This document shows positions 23,443-35,993 of a stretch of 64,000 nt of DNA, one piece after another. This DNA comes from Galeruca laticollis (lineage: Eukaryota > Arthropoda > Insecta > Coleoptera > Chrysomelidae): assembly GCA_963921935.1 (NCBI GenBank), contig OY998179.1:55100222-55164221 (forward strand), in the 5' to 3' direction. A program made the translations under genes and the position numbers. The notes below the pieces were generated by a model, which searched no databases, had not been told where the DNA came from, and saw only the letters and a list, made by a program, of their open reading frames with translations. Each line of letters starts with the position of its first letter. Position 1 is the stretch's first letter.

Positions 23443-25010
23443 ATGGCTAAGAGACTACGTGACCTGAAAGTGACGGAACTCAGAGGAGAATTGGGAAATC
23501 GTGAGTTGGGAACGTCCGGTTAGGAAAGTTAATTAGTAGAAAGACTTAAAGTGGCACTGGAAAATGACGCCTTCGATCCAGAAACAGTTTTATTCAATGA
23601 CGAGGCTTCCACCTTAATCTCGTCAATTTCTGCCATGCAAGAGAAGATTTCAACAAATTTAAAAAACGATATTTCTGCTATAAAGAACTTATTTCTGCAA
23701 TGGACAACGACATTTCTGCTAATAATAACGAGAATATTTCAGCTATGTGGAACGATATATCTGGAGATATAACATTAATAACAAACGACATTGTCACTGA
23801 CGTTGAAAATGAAATTTCGTATCTGAAATCTGAAATCGGGGATAAGATGTCAACGATGGACAAGAAAATCGAGAATAAGATGACAACGATGGAAGAGACA
23901 ATCAAGGAGTTAGAAAGATGACAGATATAAGAACACAAGATACGCCAGCGGAAGAAAAGAAGAACAGGCAAACAAAACCTTGCAGGCCAGAAACTCGCCC
24001 TACGTTAGAAGACATTGGCAGTTTTACCCGAGTCAAGGCCTCAACGTTCGATGGAAAAATGTCGTGGACCGGTTATGTGAAACAGTTTTAAGCAGCCGCT
24101 AGAGTGAATAATTGGTCCGATAGGGAGAAGGCAGTGAACTTAACCATCGCGTTTCGAGGAGATGCCTTAGATGTACTTCAGGCGATACCTCTGGAAGTAA
24201 CGGATGACTTCGAGCAGCTCAAGAAGAGGTCGGACATGCGATATGGTCACAAACATCTAGAACATTTGTACCAATCCCAGCTGAAGAACCTAAGGCAGAA
24301 ATGTCATGAATCCCTTTAAGAGTATGACGTTCGATTTGCTGATCCAACCGCACCAGATAATATGATGGAATATCTGGTCATCCAGGCCTTTATTGATGGC
24401 TTACGTAACCCTGATATGCAGCGGACGCTTCGTTTAGCCTATCCAAAAGCATTAGTTGACACATTGACAGCTGCTCTTGAATATGAAGCAGCAACGAAGG
24501 CTCCGGGTTATAACAAAGTCAGGACCATCCGAGAAGAAGGTGACGAGGACAGATTTGACCAGCTCGCCAGTTTGATAAAAAGTATGATCAATTAGAAGCC
24601 GAGAAAGATCAGATGCTGGAATTGTGGCGAGCTAGGGCATGCACGCCGCAGTTCTTGTAAGTGTCCTACGACTCCTGCAATCCATGAACCTCTCAAATGC
24701 ATAGGAGGCACGAAGGATTCGCGGTACAACAAAGTTTGGGCTATGCAAGAAGAAGGTGACGAGGACATCCTGAACCATATCGTTAATTCTCTAAAGAAGC
24801 CGAAGAAGATCAAATGCCGAAAGTGTGGTGTGCTAGAGCTCGTATGCAGCTCGTCGAAGTGCCCCAGGACTCCTGAAACTCAAAGACTCCAGTTACATGG
24901 AAAATTAGATAGGGGCGAGCTAATTTGAATCACCGAAACGCCGACTTTGCAACAAATCGAAATCTGAGGAAGTTGCTGTTCTAAGAATTACGGTAGCAAA
25001 CGAAGAATTG
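23443..25010 (+). pseudogene. Gag of gypsy copy A with SAP-like N terminus
   Basis: ATG at 23443 starts a SAP-like motif (LKVTELRGELGNRELGTSG), broken by a TAG. A coiled-coil region rich in Ile, Asp and Lys follows to about 23921. A second ORF starts at the ATGA where the first ends (23918-23921). It holds the capsid-like domain (ASTFDGKMSWTGYVKQF ... LTIAFRGDALDVLQAIP) with in-frame stops at 24089 and 24318. Two tandem zinc-knuckle segments follow, IRCWNCGELGHAR near 24610 and IKCRKCGVLEL near 24808. The frame then passes directly into the RNase H-integrase linker (NHRNAD; SPTRIRDDRENDPHL near 25015). Protease, RT and RNase H are missing. Confidence 0.8.
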
Positions 25011-25188
25011 TCACCCACCAGGATCAGAGATGATCGGGAAAATGATCCTCACCTAAAGAAGATTCAGCAATGGAAGGAAGAAAATCGGCAATCTACAAGG
25101 CACGAAGTGTCAATATTTTCACCGACACTTAAGGCATACTGTGCTCAGCTGCTATCCAACAGTGGATGCTTGCGATCACTTCCGACTC

Positions 25189-26070
25189 TTAATCCCAGTC
25201 TCTAATGGGTTGAATTAACTCTCCCGTTAGTCCTATCCCTATCGAATGTTTGATGTTTCGGAGCAATGACATCCTCTCTTTGTCCAATCCCCTTCTTCCC
25301 TCTTTCTTTCCTTCTATTAGTTGTTGGAGCAAATGGTACACACCATATGTTCCAGGTACTCTATTTTTCTGCGGTTTATCTGACGAGTAGTTCACCTCTT
25401 CCTCTCATACTCCTCGAAATGAACACGTTGTATTTTGTTGCTGCCCACGAAACTTTCATGATTTTTTGGTAGATCCACTTCTCAAATGCTTCCAGCCTGT
25501 TCATAGTATTAACCTTCAGTATCCATGCCATACGTAACATTTTGTGAATTTTATTCTTAGATTGATATCAAACTCAGAGTTCGTAAAGACGTTTTTGAAT
25601 CTCATTAATGAGCTCCTCGCTTTTTTAATCCGGCACGTGATTTCTACTTCTGAAGACCGGTCTTCAATTAACCAAAGTCCTAAATCGTTGAACTTTTTTT
25701 ACCTGTTTTATGTATTCATTATTGAATAGTGTTCCATTCTGGAACTCATCCAGTTTGCGGGTGATTATTAGGAATTTTGTCTTTTTCATTAATTCCCATA
25801 AGCCTGCGGTGTATTGCCCTATGTCTAGGAACCTTTAGAGGTAATTCATATTATTTGTTATCAGGACTCTGTCATCTGCATACTGTATAATATTGATCCA
25901 TGTGTCATTTATTTTGATGCCTAATTGTTGCCCTTCTAGAGGTTTTTGGAAGATGTTTCAAAGGTAAACACTAAACAAGATTTTCTGTGCCTTTGTAACT
26001 TCGTTGTCGACTCTTACTACAGCTGATGAGTGTCAGACAAAGTTTTCATTACCGCGTATATCCTTTTGAT
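25189..26070 (-). pseudogene. RTE-type LINE reverse transcriptase, 3' relic
   Basis: Fragments in several minus-strand frames match the C-terminal half of RTE-like endonuclease-reverse transcriptases common in insects. They are IIQYADDRVLITN near 25890 (the catalytic ADD box), LEAFEKWIYQKIMKVSW near 25490, and the C-terminal LQQLIEGKKEGRRG ... SLLRNIKHSIGI near 25310-25220. Many stops and frameshifts show it is old. Endonuclease and N-terminal RT were not found. Confidence 0.7.
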
Positions 26071-26691
26071 CCATGTCATGTCGCCCAGTACTTAAACGAG
26101 TTCATGATGTTGTACTCCATCAAATTAATTTTCGTAGTCTAGTAGTTTGTGAGTAACGAGCAATTTCAACACTCTGAAGTGGTTAATTGTTTTTTATTGC
26201 TTAGTTCCCTGATTTGCCATTGACACACATTTGGAAAATAAACCTTTCTATAAATTGAAAATGTATTGTAGTTTTTAAGAGCAGAACACTCGATGGAATT
26301 ACATGACTCAATCAACGGTAACTCTTTCAATTGTAATTGAATGCAAAACTGGAAATTTCTTCGTTATCCTAATAATAGTTGAACATAGACTCAAAAAACA
26401 GTAGTGGAAACTACTCAACAATTGTTACGGAATTTGGAAATCAAATTCAAACAATCTGCACTCCGTAAACTATCATTTGTAATGGGTGGTTACATATTTT
26501 CATGCCTTGAATTTACAGTTCAGAGATTGGACATGGCCGTATATACTGGTGAACCATCTCTCCTGGATAGGTCTTCCACCCATTTGTTGAAAATAAAATA
26601 TGTAAAATGTTTTATGAATGCTTTGAATTCCATATATAGGCTTACACCGTATCATATACACAAAACTTGTTATTTTACAAAACTCAAAATA
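26071..26691. other. Non-coding stretch, nothing recognised
   Basis: No coding or repeat signal was recognised between the RTE relic and the Tc1-like element. Confidence 0.5.
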
Positions 26692-27058
26692 CACTACTCC
26701 AAGAATTTAAAGCACCACCAAAAAATAACCAAAAGTATTGAGTAAATTTTTGTCTAAACTACTTGTCCGATTTGAATGAATTTTTTTTGAATGACAGGTT
26801 GGCACTTCCAGAGAGTTAGTGTACTACTGTATTTGCATACAAACTCATTTTTGTATAAATACGGGGTGTTGCAATGATAACCTGATTTTCTCATAAAATT
26901 TGTAACACCTTGTGGAGTTCAACAGTGACAATATCAACTTAAAATTAAAATGAAACTGTAGCTTTATCTTTTTGTAACATTTTGTTTTTTAATTTCCTCT
27001 ATTATCTTGGCCACAACAAGAAACAATCAATTTTATAGCATAACATGTTTTTTATTAA
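26692..27058 (+). repeat. Left TIR of the Tc1-like element
   Basis: Matches the reverse complement of about 28280-28665 with scattered substitutions. Confidence 0.88.
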
Positions 27059-27113
27059 AATTTATTATCCAACTTTGACAACGAAAAACAAAGGAACAAA
27101 ACGTAAAAAAAAG

Positions 27114-28140
27114 TCAGTAGCGAGTATTTCCGCCTCTGGCAGAAATAACTGCTTTGCACCGACGGCCCATACTTAAAATAAGCGACCGTATATCATTTTG
27201 GTCAATTTCTTCCCATATTTCAATCAGTCGCCTCCCAACGTCTTCCAAGGTGTTCAAGTTCCGTTCCTCTCGTAACCTCCTCGCAAGAGTGTCCCAGAGA
27301 TTATCTATGGGATTTACATCAGGGCTTCTAGCTGGCCATGCCATGGTTTCGATGCCAACTTCCTCTAGATAATTCCTCACAACTCCAGCAACATAAGGCG
27401 CATTATCGTGCATCAACAAAAATCCTTGCGCTATATATGGCGCATATGGCATTACATGTTGGTCTAAAACCTCCAATATGTACCTTTCAGCTGTAAGGCT
27501 TCCATTATTTATGACCACAAGTTCTGTGAGACCAGTCAAAGAAATACCTCCCCAGACCATCACAGATCCTCCTCCCAATAATGTGTTATTTCAGAAATTA
27601 CACTAAGCATATCGTTCGTTAGGGCATCAAAATACACGTATCCGCCTGTCATTATTGTACAAACGGAATCTTGACATCCGTAAATAATACCTGTTGCCAT
27701 TCCGCTTCTAACTAGTTACGATGTTTTATGGCAAAATTCAGCATCGCTCTTCGATGATCTCTAGTTAGAGCTGGCACCCGAGCAGCAATTCTAGGTCTCA
27801 AATTGTGTTCTCGTAGTCGCTGACGAGCTGTTTCATCACAAATTTGTACACCAGTAGCGTCTTGAAGCCGGGTTTGAAGGGTCTGGGCTGTTACAAAACG
27901 TTGTATTAATGCCGATAATCTTAAAAGACGGTCCTGATTAGGGGTTGTTATTGGATTCCTTCCTTGTCCCGGTCTGCGACCATGACTTCCAGTGTCTCTA
28001 TATCTTTGTATAAATCGTGAAATGGTTGTATGATATACATTAAATCGTCTACCAATTCTTCGGTAATTCCAGCCTTCCTCGAACAATATTAATGCTTGAG
28101 CACATTCTTCGCCAGTAAGATTTCGTGTTTCACGTTGAAT
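27114..28140 (-). pseudogene. Tc1-like transposase, broken
   Basis: The N-terminal part (28086-27712 frame) is a paired-like helix-turn-helix domain: EEGWNYRRIGRRFNVYHTTISRF, then the GRPGQGR-type hook and a second HTH. The frame ends in a stop after IKHRN. The C-terminal part (27578-27114) is in another frame and begins GGGSVMVWGGISL. It contains the second catalytic Asp (LLMHDNAPYVAG) and SPDVNPIDNLWD, where Tc1 elements normally have Glu (NPIEN) as third residue; here it is Asp. Spacing between them is 33 residues by my count, one short of DD34E. The first catalytic Asp lies in the broken middle and was not found. Inactive. Confidence 0.88.
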
Positions 28141-28279
28141 ATTACTTGAAATAAAGGTTTTTACAAAAAAAAAACGTGAGGGCTAACACTAAAAATACAC
28201 TTCTATGAAATGCTTTTTGACACCTGTATTTAGCTAATGACAATTTACTGTAACTAATTGTTTTTCATAGCCTGCTACT

Positions 28280-28665
28280 CACTTTTATTATTATAAATTT
28301 TAATAAAAAACATGTTATGCTATGAAATTGAATTTCTCTTGTTGTGGCCAAGATAATAGAGTTAATCAAAATCAAAATGTTACAAAAAGATAAAGCTACA
28401 GTTTGATTTTAATTTTAAGTTGATATTCTTACTGTTGAACTCCACAGGGTGTTACAAATTTTATGAAAAAATCAGGTTATCATTGCAACACCCCGTATTT
28501 ATACAAAAATAAGTTTGTATGCAAATACAGTAGTACACTAACTCTCTGGAAGTGTCAACCTGTCATTCAAAAAAAATTCATTCAAATCGGACAAGCAGTT
28601 TAGACAAAAATTTACTTTAAACTTTTGGTTATTTTTTGGTGGTGCGTTAAATTCTTGGAATAGTG
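28280..28665 (-). repeat. Right TIR of the Tc1-like element
   Basis: Inverted counterpart of 26692-27058. Confidence 0.88.
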
Positions 28666-28667
28666 TA

Positions 28668-29743
28668 TATGGGTCTTCTATAAAATTATCATATAGTCGC
28701 TGATAGGAACACTTGTCACTTTTCCTGAGCAATAATTTGTTGACTTAGTCTAGGGAGAAATATTGATGATTGCATTTCATAATTCCTTCAAAAACCTATT
28801 TTTACGGTAATATAGTTTTGACTGTGAACTTGAAATTTTCATAATAAAAGTGTATTTTATCAACAACTTGTTTATGAAGATTTGATTATGGTGAAATTGT
28901 GTAAAGTTAATTTTTGTTATGTCCTATGTATACTATCATAATATTCATATAATTTTCTAGTCATATCGCATTTCCCAAAATTGCAAACGAATCAGTCGGT
29001 GACGAAATATTCGCTATTGGAAGGTCATGAAATCTTTTTGAGTTCCATGCTGATCTCTCTGCAGCAGGTTCATTTATTTAGGAAAATGTGTAAATCCACT
29101 TTACTTAATTACTCGACAAATGGAGATGTATTACTTGCGCCCTTGTTCTTTTTTGTCGAAAGTGCTTTTATTTGATTAAATAACATTAAGATCCGTGTAG
29201 TAGTTTCAGGAGTTATAAATGACTTTCATTTGAACCGTTCCTTCATTTGCGGCAAAAAAGTGCAGAGTAAATCATAAATTTGATTTAGAAGTTCAGAAAA
29301 TCAGATATAATGTAGGGGCGATGAAAACAAATGCGAGTAGAGACATATATTGGAGAATAACAGCAGAAAAGATCCTATTCACTACGAATCGATTGGCTAT
29401 TAGTTCCCTTGCTAGGAATAAGGCTGATATAACAAATCAGTCGTTTAACTAGTGTGTGGCTACCGTTAACGTTTGATGTTTAGATAGTGAATCCCTCAAA
29501 AAATACAGCGTGGTATGTAAAATACTATGTTTAAAATTTGGAATTTACTCATACCGTGAATATAACAACACTGTATTCATTTTGCAATAATATTTAAGAA
29601 GATTCAGTCTGTATTTACTCCAAAAAATATCATTCATTCTCATAATAACCTCAAATCATTTAGCTATAGGTTCTTACAAAAAGACCAAAACAGATATTAA
29701 AGTAGACCATACACGCTAAAACTATTACTGCGAATTTCATAGT
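28668..29743. other. Non-coding stretch before the LINE
   Basis: No coding signal was recognised. The part nearest 29744 probably includes the LINE 5' untranslated region, whose start could not be placed. Confidence 0.5.
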
Positions 29744-30391
29744 ATGGAATTTGAGATACAAAAATTACGTGAAGCGGTCGAGAAGAATAGAGTAGAATTA
29801 AAGTCAGTTATTGAAGCATGTGAAGTTAGATTAACTCTAAGAGTGGAGGACTTTAAACAAACAGTTAAGAATTTAGAAATACAAAATACCATTTTATCGA
29901 ATAAAGTAGAAGTGCTACAAAGAGACCTAAAGAAGAATAATATTATTATATTTGGATTGGGTGAAAGTGATTTTTCTCCGGAATATGTTTCTCGAGAGTT
30001 GAAGAGGTTGCTAGAGGCTAACATCGGTATTTCTGATTTAAATAATGTGTACCCGTTAAAAATAGCATCAGCCCCAGCAGTCAAGGTTGAATTTGTTACG
30101 TTTCTCAGAAAACTTGAAGTCCTTAAAAACTGCAAGAAATTGAAGGGTACCATAGTATCTATTTCAAGTGATCTTACTTACAATCAACGGATAGAAAATA
30201 AGAAACTGAGACTATTTCTGGAAAAGGCTCGACAAAACCGCAGCTCATATTGCTACATAACGGGAAATAAATTGTTTATTGATGTCAAGGGATATTCTGC
30301 CAACGAATTGCAAGAAGAAGAAATAATTTCGAAAAAAACAAAAACGAACAGTGCACCACATACGCCGTCAATTAGTAGAGAAGTAAAATAA
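29744..30391 (+). CDS. LINE ORF1 protein
   Basis: 215 codons from ATG to TAA. The N-terminal 70 residues form a coiled coil (EIQKLREAVEKNRVELK and on). An RRM-like RNA-binding domain with the strand NNIIIFGLGESD follows, then a C-terminal domain (SSDLTYNQRIENKKLRLFLEKA), as in ORF1 proteins of CR1/Jockey-group LINEs, which bind the element RNA. No zinc knuckle is present. A second frame after 30391 still carries lysine-rich sequence to about 30640, so the original protein may have been longer. Confidence 0.75.
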   Translation: MEFEIQKLREAVEKNRVELKSVIEACEVRLTLRVEDFKQTVKNLEIQNTILSNKVEVLQRDLKKNNIIIFGLGESDFSPEYVSRELKRLLEANIGISDLNNVYPLKIASAPAVKVEFVTFLRKLEVLKNCKKLKGTIVSISSDLTYNQRIENKKLRLFLEKARQNRSSYCYITGNKLFIDVKGYSANELQEEEIISKKTKTNSAPHTPSISREVK

Positions 30392-30681
30392 CGGAAAACC
30401 ATTGCTGTAACAACTGCCACTGAAGTCGAATATGTCGCTAAAGCTAAAGAAGAGTTAGCTAATCAACAAAAACAAGTGAATATAACTGAGAATTCTAAAC
30501 GCAACCGATATAAAGTGAACACAAAAAATAATCCTGCGAACGTTTACAAAGAAAAAAACATTACACCTGTACTCGCCAAAACGACTCTCCTAAGAGAAGG
30601 GCTACGAGCTAAATCCACTAGTAGTAATACTAATAATAACTGAAAGTTCAATTTATCCCTATCAGTTGAATATATCTGTGA

Positions 30682-33535
30682 AATGGACCTATATATTGCT
30701 CACTACGATATTGAACCAATCAACGCGAAAATAATAAATAGTGTCTCAGATTTTGGTGATGCATATTATGTAAAAAACTTGCAATTTAAAGTATTCCATA
30801 AAAATATAAGAAGTTTTCAAAAAACTATGATTAAATGTTATTGCTGTTAACTGAATTTGATGTAATCGTATCCACAGAAACTTATGTAGTATATGATTTA
30901 GAATTATATAACATTCCAGAATACGATATTATATACAACAATGGAAATTTCAACCAAAACGATGGGGTAATTGTGTATGTTAAAAGTCACTATAACTATG
31001 ATTACAAACTAATACCATTAGGACCCTCAAATGTTATCGAGCTTACAATTTCAAATTTACAACAGAAAATAACAGTAACTTCAATCTACAGATCTCCCAG
31101 CTCTTCCCCTGACAATTTTAATTTTGCTCTTCATGGATATTTGTGGAATTGTAAATTCTAAACCCACATTATTACTGGTGATATTAATATTAATCAATTA
31201 CTCGAAAATGCCGATTATGTAGATGAATATAAAACAATACGTTTGATTATGTTTCATATATTAACCAAACAACTAGGCGACGGAGTGGGTCCTGTATAGA
31301 CCACTTTTATGTAAAAAACGGGATTTCCACATTCAGTAAAATACAATCATTCATTCTCACGTATGATCGAACACATCATGATCCAATAGTTTTACCATTC
31401 AAGTTTTCGAATTCTCAGCAACCTGAGAAATGAGGTGAAAGCACAAGATTCGAGCATGATCAATATAAATAATAATGTAGATGAAATAAATGAATCTTTT
31501 ATATCTACTCTAAATACATATATTGAAAAAAATACCCTTGTTGTGAAAATGGCTGCAAGTAAAAAAATTAAAAACCTTGGATAACTAAACATTTATTAAA
31601 TTAAATTACACAAAAAAATCAACTATACAAAAAGTTAAAGAAAAATCCCACAGATGATGCCCTAAAAGATTATTACAAAACATTTGAAAACAAACTTATG
31701 AAGCTATTCAAAAATCCAAAAAGGAGTATGCACAACGAATGATAGAACAAAATCAAAATACGTCCGAAAATATGTGGACGTGTATTAATAAATTGTGCGG
31801 TAAGGTTAAATTTGAAACAAAAATAACAGCACTCAATAGCCACAATGAAATTGTAACTAAAAAGTCTGATATAGTTAATGAATACAATATGTTTTTTAGT
31901 TCAGTAGGAGAAGTTTACGCTGGCAAAATAGAAGCACCTGATGATTTTAACGAGCATATTTCTCAACTAGATAATACTATGTTTCCATATAATACAAATG
32001 AAATTGAAGTACAAAATATGATAAAATCACTAAAAAATAAAAAATCTCCAGGTGTTGATGGCTTGCGAGCGGAAATTTTGAAAGAATTAACAGACTTAAT
32101 ATGTAAACCTCTATCTACTATAATAAATATATGCTTTTACAAGTGTTATTATCCTAAGTGCCTGAAAACTGGTATGATGAAACCTTTATTTAAGTCAGGA
32201 TCTAAATTAGAAGTGGGAAATTATCGTCCAATATCTTCGATCTCTTCGGTGTCAAAAATCATCGAAAAAATACTAAAAAGCCGAATTGTAAAATTCCTAA
32301 ACAAATATCACGTAATCTCAGACAATCAGTTGGGCTTTAGAGAAGGCAAATCAACAGAAGATGCTATTTGTTCTCTTACAAAAACAGTTTATGAGGCTGT
32401 TGACTCAAAAACACCCGTGTTAGCTATATTCGTTGACCTCTCTAAAGCCCTCGATACTGTATCGCACGACATACCATTGTATAAGTTGCAAAAATATGGA
32501 CTTAAAGGCAAAATCATCCACTTATTAAGCAATTACCTGAAAGACCGACAGCAACAGGTAAAAATCGGCGATGTCATCAGTGAACCGAAGACAGTAACCT
32601 ATGGGGTACCACAAGGCTCTGTTCTCGGACCGTTTCTGTTTACAATTTATATAAATAGTTCATTGAATATGGACTTGAAGGGTACAATAACGAGTTTCAC
32701 TGATGACACTGTGATATTCTACAAATCAGACTCTTGGGCAAATCTAAAACGAATAGCTGAAACCGATTTCTCTTTGATTAAAAAATGGTTTGCCGTTAAT
32801 GAACTTACCCTCAACATCGACAAAGCCTACTATTTGCCATTTGCATCCTACTCGAGTACCCTTCCTGACATGGGAAATCTCAAAATCGACGATATGATGG
32901 AAATACCAGAGGCGCAATATGCTAAATATCTTGGGATAATTATCGATAAGAATCTTCGTTGGGATCTGCAAATAAGTAATATTGCAAAGAAATTAAGAGG
33001 TCTCATTAGTAGGTTCAAATTTCTAAAAGGATTTTCAAGCATGCCTCATCTAAAAATAGTGTATCTAGCACTCGTTCAGTCACAGTTATCCAATGGCATC
33101 CTAGGTTGGGGGGGGAGGTGTATGATAACCATCTAGAAAAAATTAATATTTTACTTAAGTGGATATTGAAGATAATCCATGGTAAAAGCGCACCTTCTCT
33201 AGCGATCGTCTATTTGATATCAGCAAAAATGTTGTTATAAGACAGCTTTACTGTCAACGAATATTTCTAGCTATTTTTACCAGGAATATAGAATTGAAAG
33301 AAATTGAACATTAATACAATACGCGGACTAGAGACCAAAATATTGTAAAAATACCCAAATGCGAAAAAAATATTAAACGGCGATTATTTGATTACATAGG
33401 AGGAAAACTATACAACTCAATTCCACATTCTCTGAAACAAATGGAAAAATTACATATATTCAGAATAAAAATTAAGAAATGGATTCTTAGTAAAGAGCGA
33501 CACATATTTAGAAATATAGTAAATAATCTCTGAAA
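30682..33535 (+). pseudogene. LINE ORF2: endonuclease and reverse transcriptase, frameshifted
   Basis: ATG at 30682 or nearby starts the endonuclease, which is spread over frames. Its landmarks are VSTETYVVYD, ITVTSIYRSPSSS, TGDININ near 31179, IDHFYVK near 31300 and HDPIVL near 31378. The RT is the long open frame ending at 33136. It shows KNKKSPGVDGLRAEILK, NYRPISSISSVSKIIEK, FVDLSKALDTVSHD, YGVPQGSVLGP and FTDDTVIFY (catalytic DD kept; FADD is usual). A KYLGIIIDKNLRW block follows. After 33136 the C-terminal domain goes on in other frames (LEKINILLKWILKIIHGKSAPS). It cannot make a full protein. Confidence 0.85.
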
Positions 33536-33590
33536 GATACTTACCTCTATATTACAGTTATTTTTTCTACTCTAGATTTTGGTTTAGATT

Positions 33591-33719
33591 ATAAATATTA
33601 AACTTTACGTTTATTTTAAATATCAGATTTTAGAACTTATGTATAGATATATATGTATATTATAAATATTAAACTTTACGTTTATTTCAAATATCAGATT
33701 TTAGAACTTATGTATAGAT
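33591..33719 (+). repeat. Tandem duplication in LINE 3' UTR
   Basis: Two 58-bp copies (33591-33648 and 33662-33719) differ at one position, with a period of 71 bp. Confidence 0.9.
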
Positions 33720-33949
33720 TGAAGATAGCTGCACACATAAATGCATCACACACAAGCTCAGGTTCTTTCCTATTAGAGCTTCTGTGATCATTTGAGTATA
33801 TTTGATTCGTAGCTGTAATTGTAATTTTTTTTCTTTCTTTCAAAATAAATGAACATTACTTACTTACTTACTCAAAATAAACATTGTAATAAAAATATTT
33901 GTTTATACTCAAACTACGATGAAATATCTGTTATCAAATCAAATATTAA

Positions 33950-35160
33950 ATGCTTACCATACCTTAATTTCTGTTATTTCCATCTGATAATTTTGGCTGA
34001 TTGTAGTTATGGCATTTATTTCCTCAGTTTGCGTCGATTTAGCCGTCTTCATATCTAATTGTTTTGCTGTTATGGATCTGTATTTCTTAGATATATTTTC
34101 ATATTGGGAAGTTAATTTGTCAGCGGTTGGCTTAGTAACAGAGTTTCAATTTCATGAGCCCTTGTGCTTGCGTTATTCTCATTTTAAGTGACTGTTTATT
34201 GGTCTGAGCTTTGTTCCCATCATCTGATGAGTTTTCACCAGTGTCGCACTCTATTGTGCCTTCTTCCATATCTGTCTATGTATGTTTTCTGTACACTATA
34301 AGTGATTATGTGGAGAATCGATTGGAGATGTTTCCTCGAGAGGTCAGAATTGATAGTTCAGGACTTGGGAATGTGGGGGTTTTGATTCTAGACAGTTTCC
34401 TTTCTCTTGTGAACTTATTTTGTCGTCAGTTCTTGTTTTCTACACGCAGTTCTGGTGTCTTTTTATTTTGTTCTGGACACTTTTTATCTTGGTTTCCTTG
34501 ACCCTTGTAGTATTATTTAATTGTGAGTGCACATGGTGATTCTATAAATGTATTAAGTGATTCTACATCGAAGGTTTCCAGACAATTTTTAGGAATATTT
34601 ATCGTCTCGGCCTTAGAGTAATACTATACAATAGAGAGGGCTATTCATTCTTACAAACGTTTATTTCTGCGACCAACTATCCTAAACGAAAGTGAAATAA
34701 TAAATGAATTTCAAAAATTGGGGATGGTATTGTCGATACATGGCTTTGGTAATTTCGGCTGTTTTTCTGATAAACTTGGCATTGACGAACCATGACAATC
34801 CAAAAACATTGAACTGATTACCTTAGAAGTGTATTTTTCACTAATATCCTTAACAAATACATAAAAACTACATTCTTACCCGTATTCGTAACAGCGCTCG
34901 TATAAACAAAACACGTTTGACATTATTCAGGTATTAGAAGAATACAGCGCTAAAGAATTAGAATTTTGGTTGTCTTCCCAAACACTTCTTGAGGTTGTTT
35001 TTTGAATTTCTAAGTCACTGTTTTTTTTATTAATTCCAAGTTTTTATCACCTCCGATTTTTTTCCCGAGTTTACGGGTATACTCTGTTGGATAAAGAGTT
35101 CCCGTGATTCGGGGTGAGGGTAAAGGTGAAAAATGAATGAATTTTAATTCGTTAATTTCA
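33950..35160 (-). pseudogene. Copy B of the unrecognised coding repeat
   Basis: Minus-strand homologue of 4040-5520. It shares DKKCPEQNKK (34489-34460), the Met-Glu block MEEGTI, QYENI and NAITTI in the same order, and the upstream DNA word TTTACGGGTATACTC (35069-35083; copy A has TCTACGGGTATACTC). It is more broken than copy A. The function is unknown. Confidence 0.5.
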
Positions 35161-35993
35161 ATGAAAATTATTTGAAAAAATGTCTGTCAATGGGGTAAAG
35201 CACTCAAAGAATTTATTCTTGACTATACAATTTGATTGCTAGCAAAGTAATGTCCTCGATTCGATAGTGTAAGTAGAAGAAATTTGTTATCACATGACAA
35301 TAATGTAATATTCGCTTGCTTATCTACCCGCGTAATAATCCCCAACGAGTGTGTCAAATACGCCCGGTTTCTCTCGCAGGAGTTAGGCAGCGCTATCACC
35401 AGTGCCGTTCGGCACGAGGGAGGACGATGAGTACTCCCCCAAAAAAAATCGAGAGATGGGCGGCTTTTCGGGCTCGAGCGGTAAGGGTTTCCGTAGGATT
35501 CGCCTGGGCTTAATCATCCGCCAGTACCAGGTTGGTTCGGTCAGCGACGTGCGTGGAACATCAACAGAGACATCAATAAGGTTGAGTCTGGGTGAGAGAG
35601 TTAATAAAATAGGTATAACATAACAAAATATATACCTCATTATTACTAACAAATAACATAGGCTATGACCTATAACTAACGATAGGCTATGGTATAATTT
35701 TGTTTGGACTTCGAAATATGTATTCACAGCGTGTTACTGTATTTATTAATACAGAAGATTATTCTCTTATTTTTTCTCCATAGTCGGACCCATTACAATA
35801 ACTACAAATTTTTATGAATTGGCGTCCGAACGAGCGTGACCTTAGATGGTTGATCCAACTTATAAGCAGTTGAATGTAATCAAAGCTTCATATTCTTCAT
35901 TTCCCATAATTTGATATTCCATACCCTCCCACTGAAATGGTAAATATATCCTCTCTCAAAATTTTATTTGTTTTGCCACAATCTGTAAATGTT
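35161..35993. other. Intervening DNA with a GC-rich island at 35325-35600
   Basis: Most is AT-rich and featureless. The segment 35325-35600 is much richer in G and C than its surroundings and is open for 114 codons on the minus strand (35727-35383) and 73 on the plus strand (35402-35623). I do not recognise either translation. It could be a fragment of a transposable element 5' end or a host exon. Confidence 0.4.

Larger units (their letters stand above)
22683..25205 (+). mobile_element. Gypsy copy A: deleted Ty3/gypsy element, 3' truncated
   Basis: It carries the 5' LTR, a leucine-tRNA primer binding site, gag and a short integrase-linker piece, then loses similarity near 25205. It is homologous along its length to gypsy copy B on the minus strand (38479-42538), including the same deletion of protease, RT and RNase H. 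The LTR is interrupted by hairpin element copy 2. Confidence 0.85.
26692..28665 (-). mobile_element. Tc1-like transposon with TIRs of about 370 bp
   Basis: The termini CACTACTCCAAGAATTTAA (left) and its reverse complement (right) are flanked by TA (26690-26691; 28666-28667). The long TIRs are at 26692-27058 and about 28280-28665. One transposase gene lies on the minus strand, in two frames. Confidence 0.9.
29744..33872 (+). mobile_element. CR1/Jockey-group LINE with microsatellite tail
   Basis: ORF1, an apurinic-like endonuclease and a reverse transcriptase occur in order on the plus strand, followed by a 3' untranslated region and a short TTAC repeat tail at about 33855-33872. The 5' end before ORF1 is undefined. 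ORF1 is intact; ORF2 is broken by several frameshifts. Confidence 0.85.

Noticed and set aside
35325..35600. Ribosomal RNA or tRNA-derived SINE
   Set aside because: No A-box/B-box promoter pair and no recognisable rRNA core sequence were seen.
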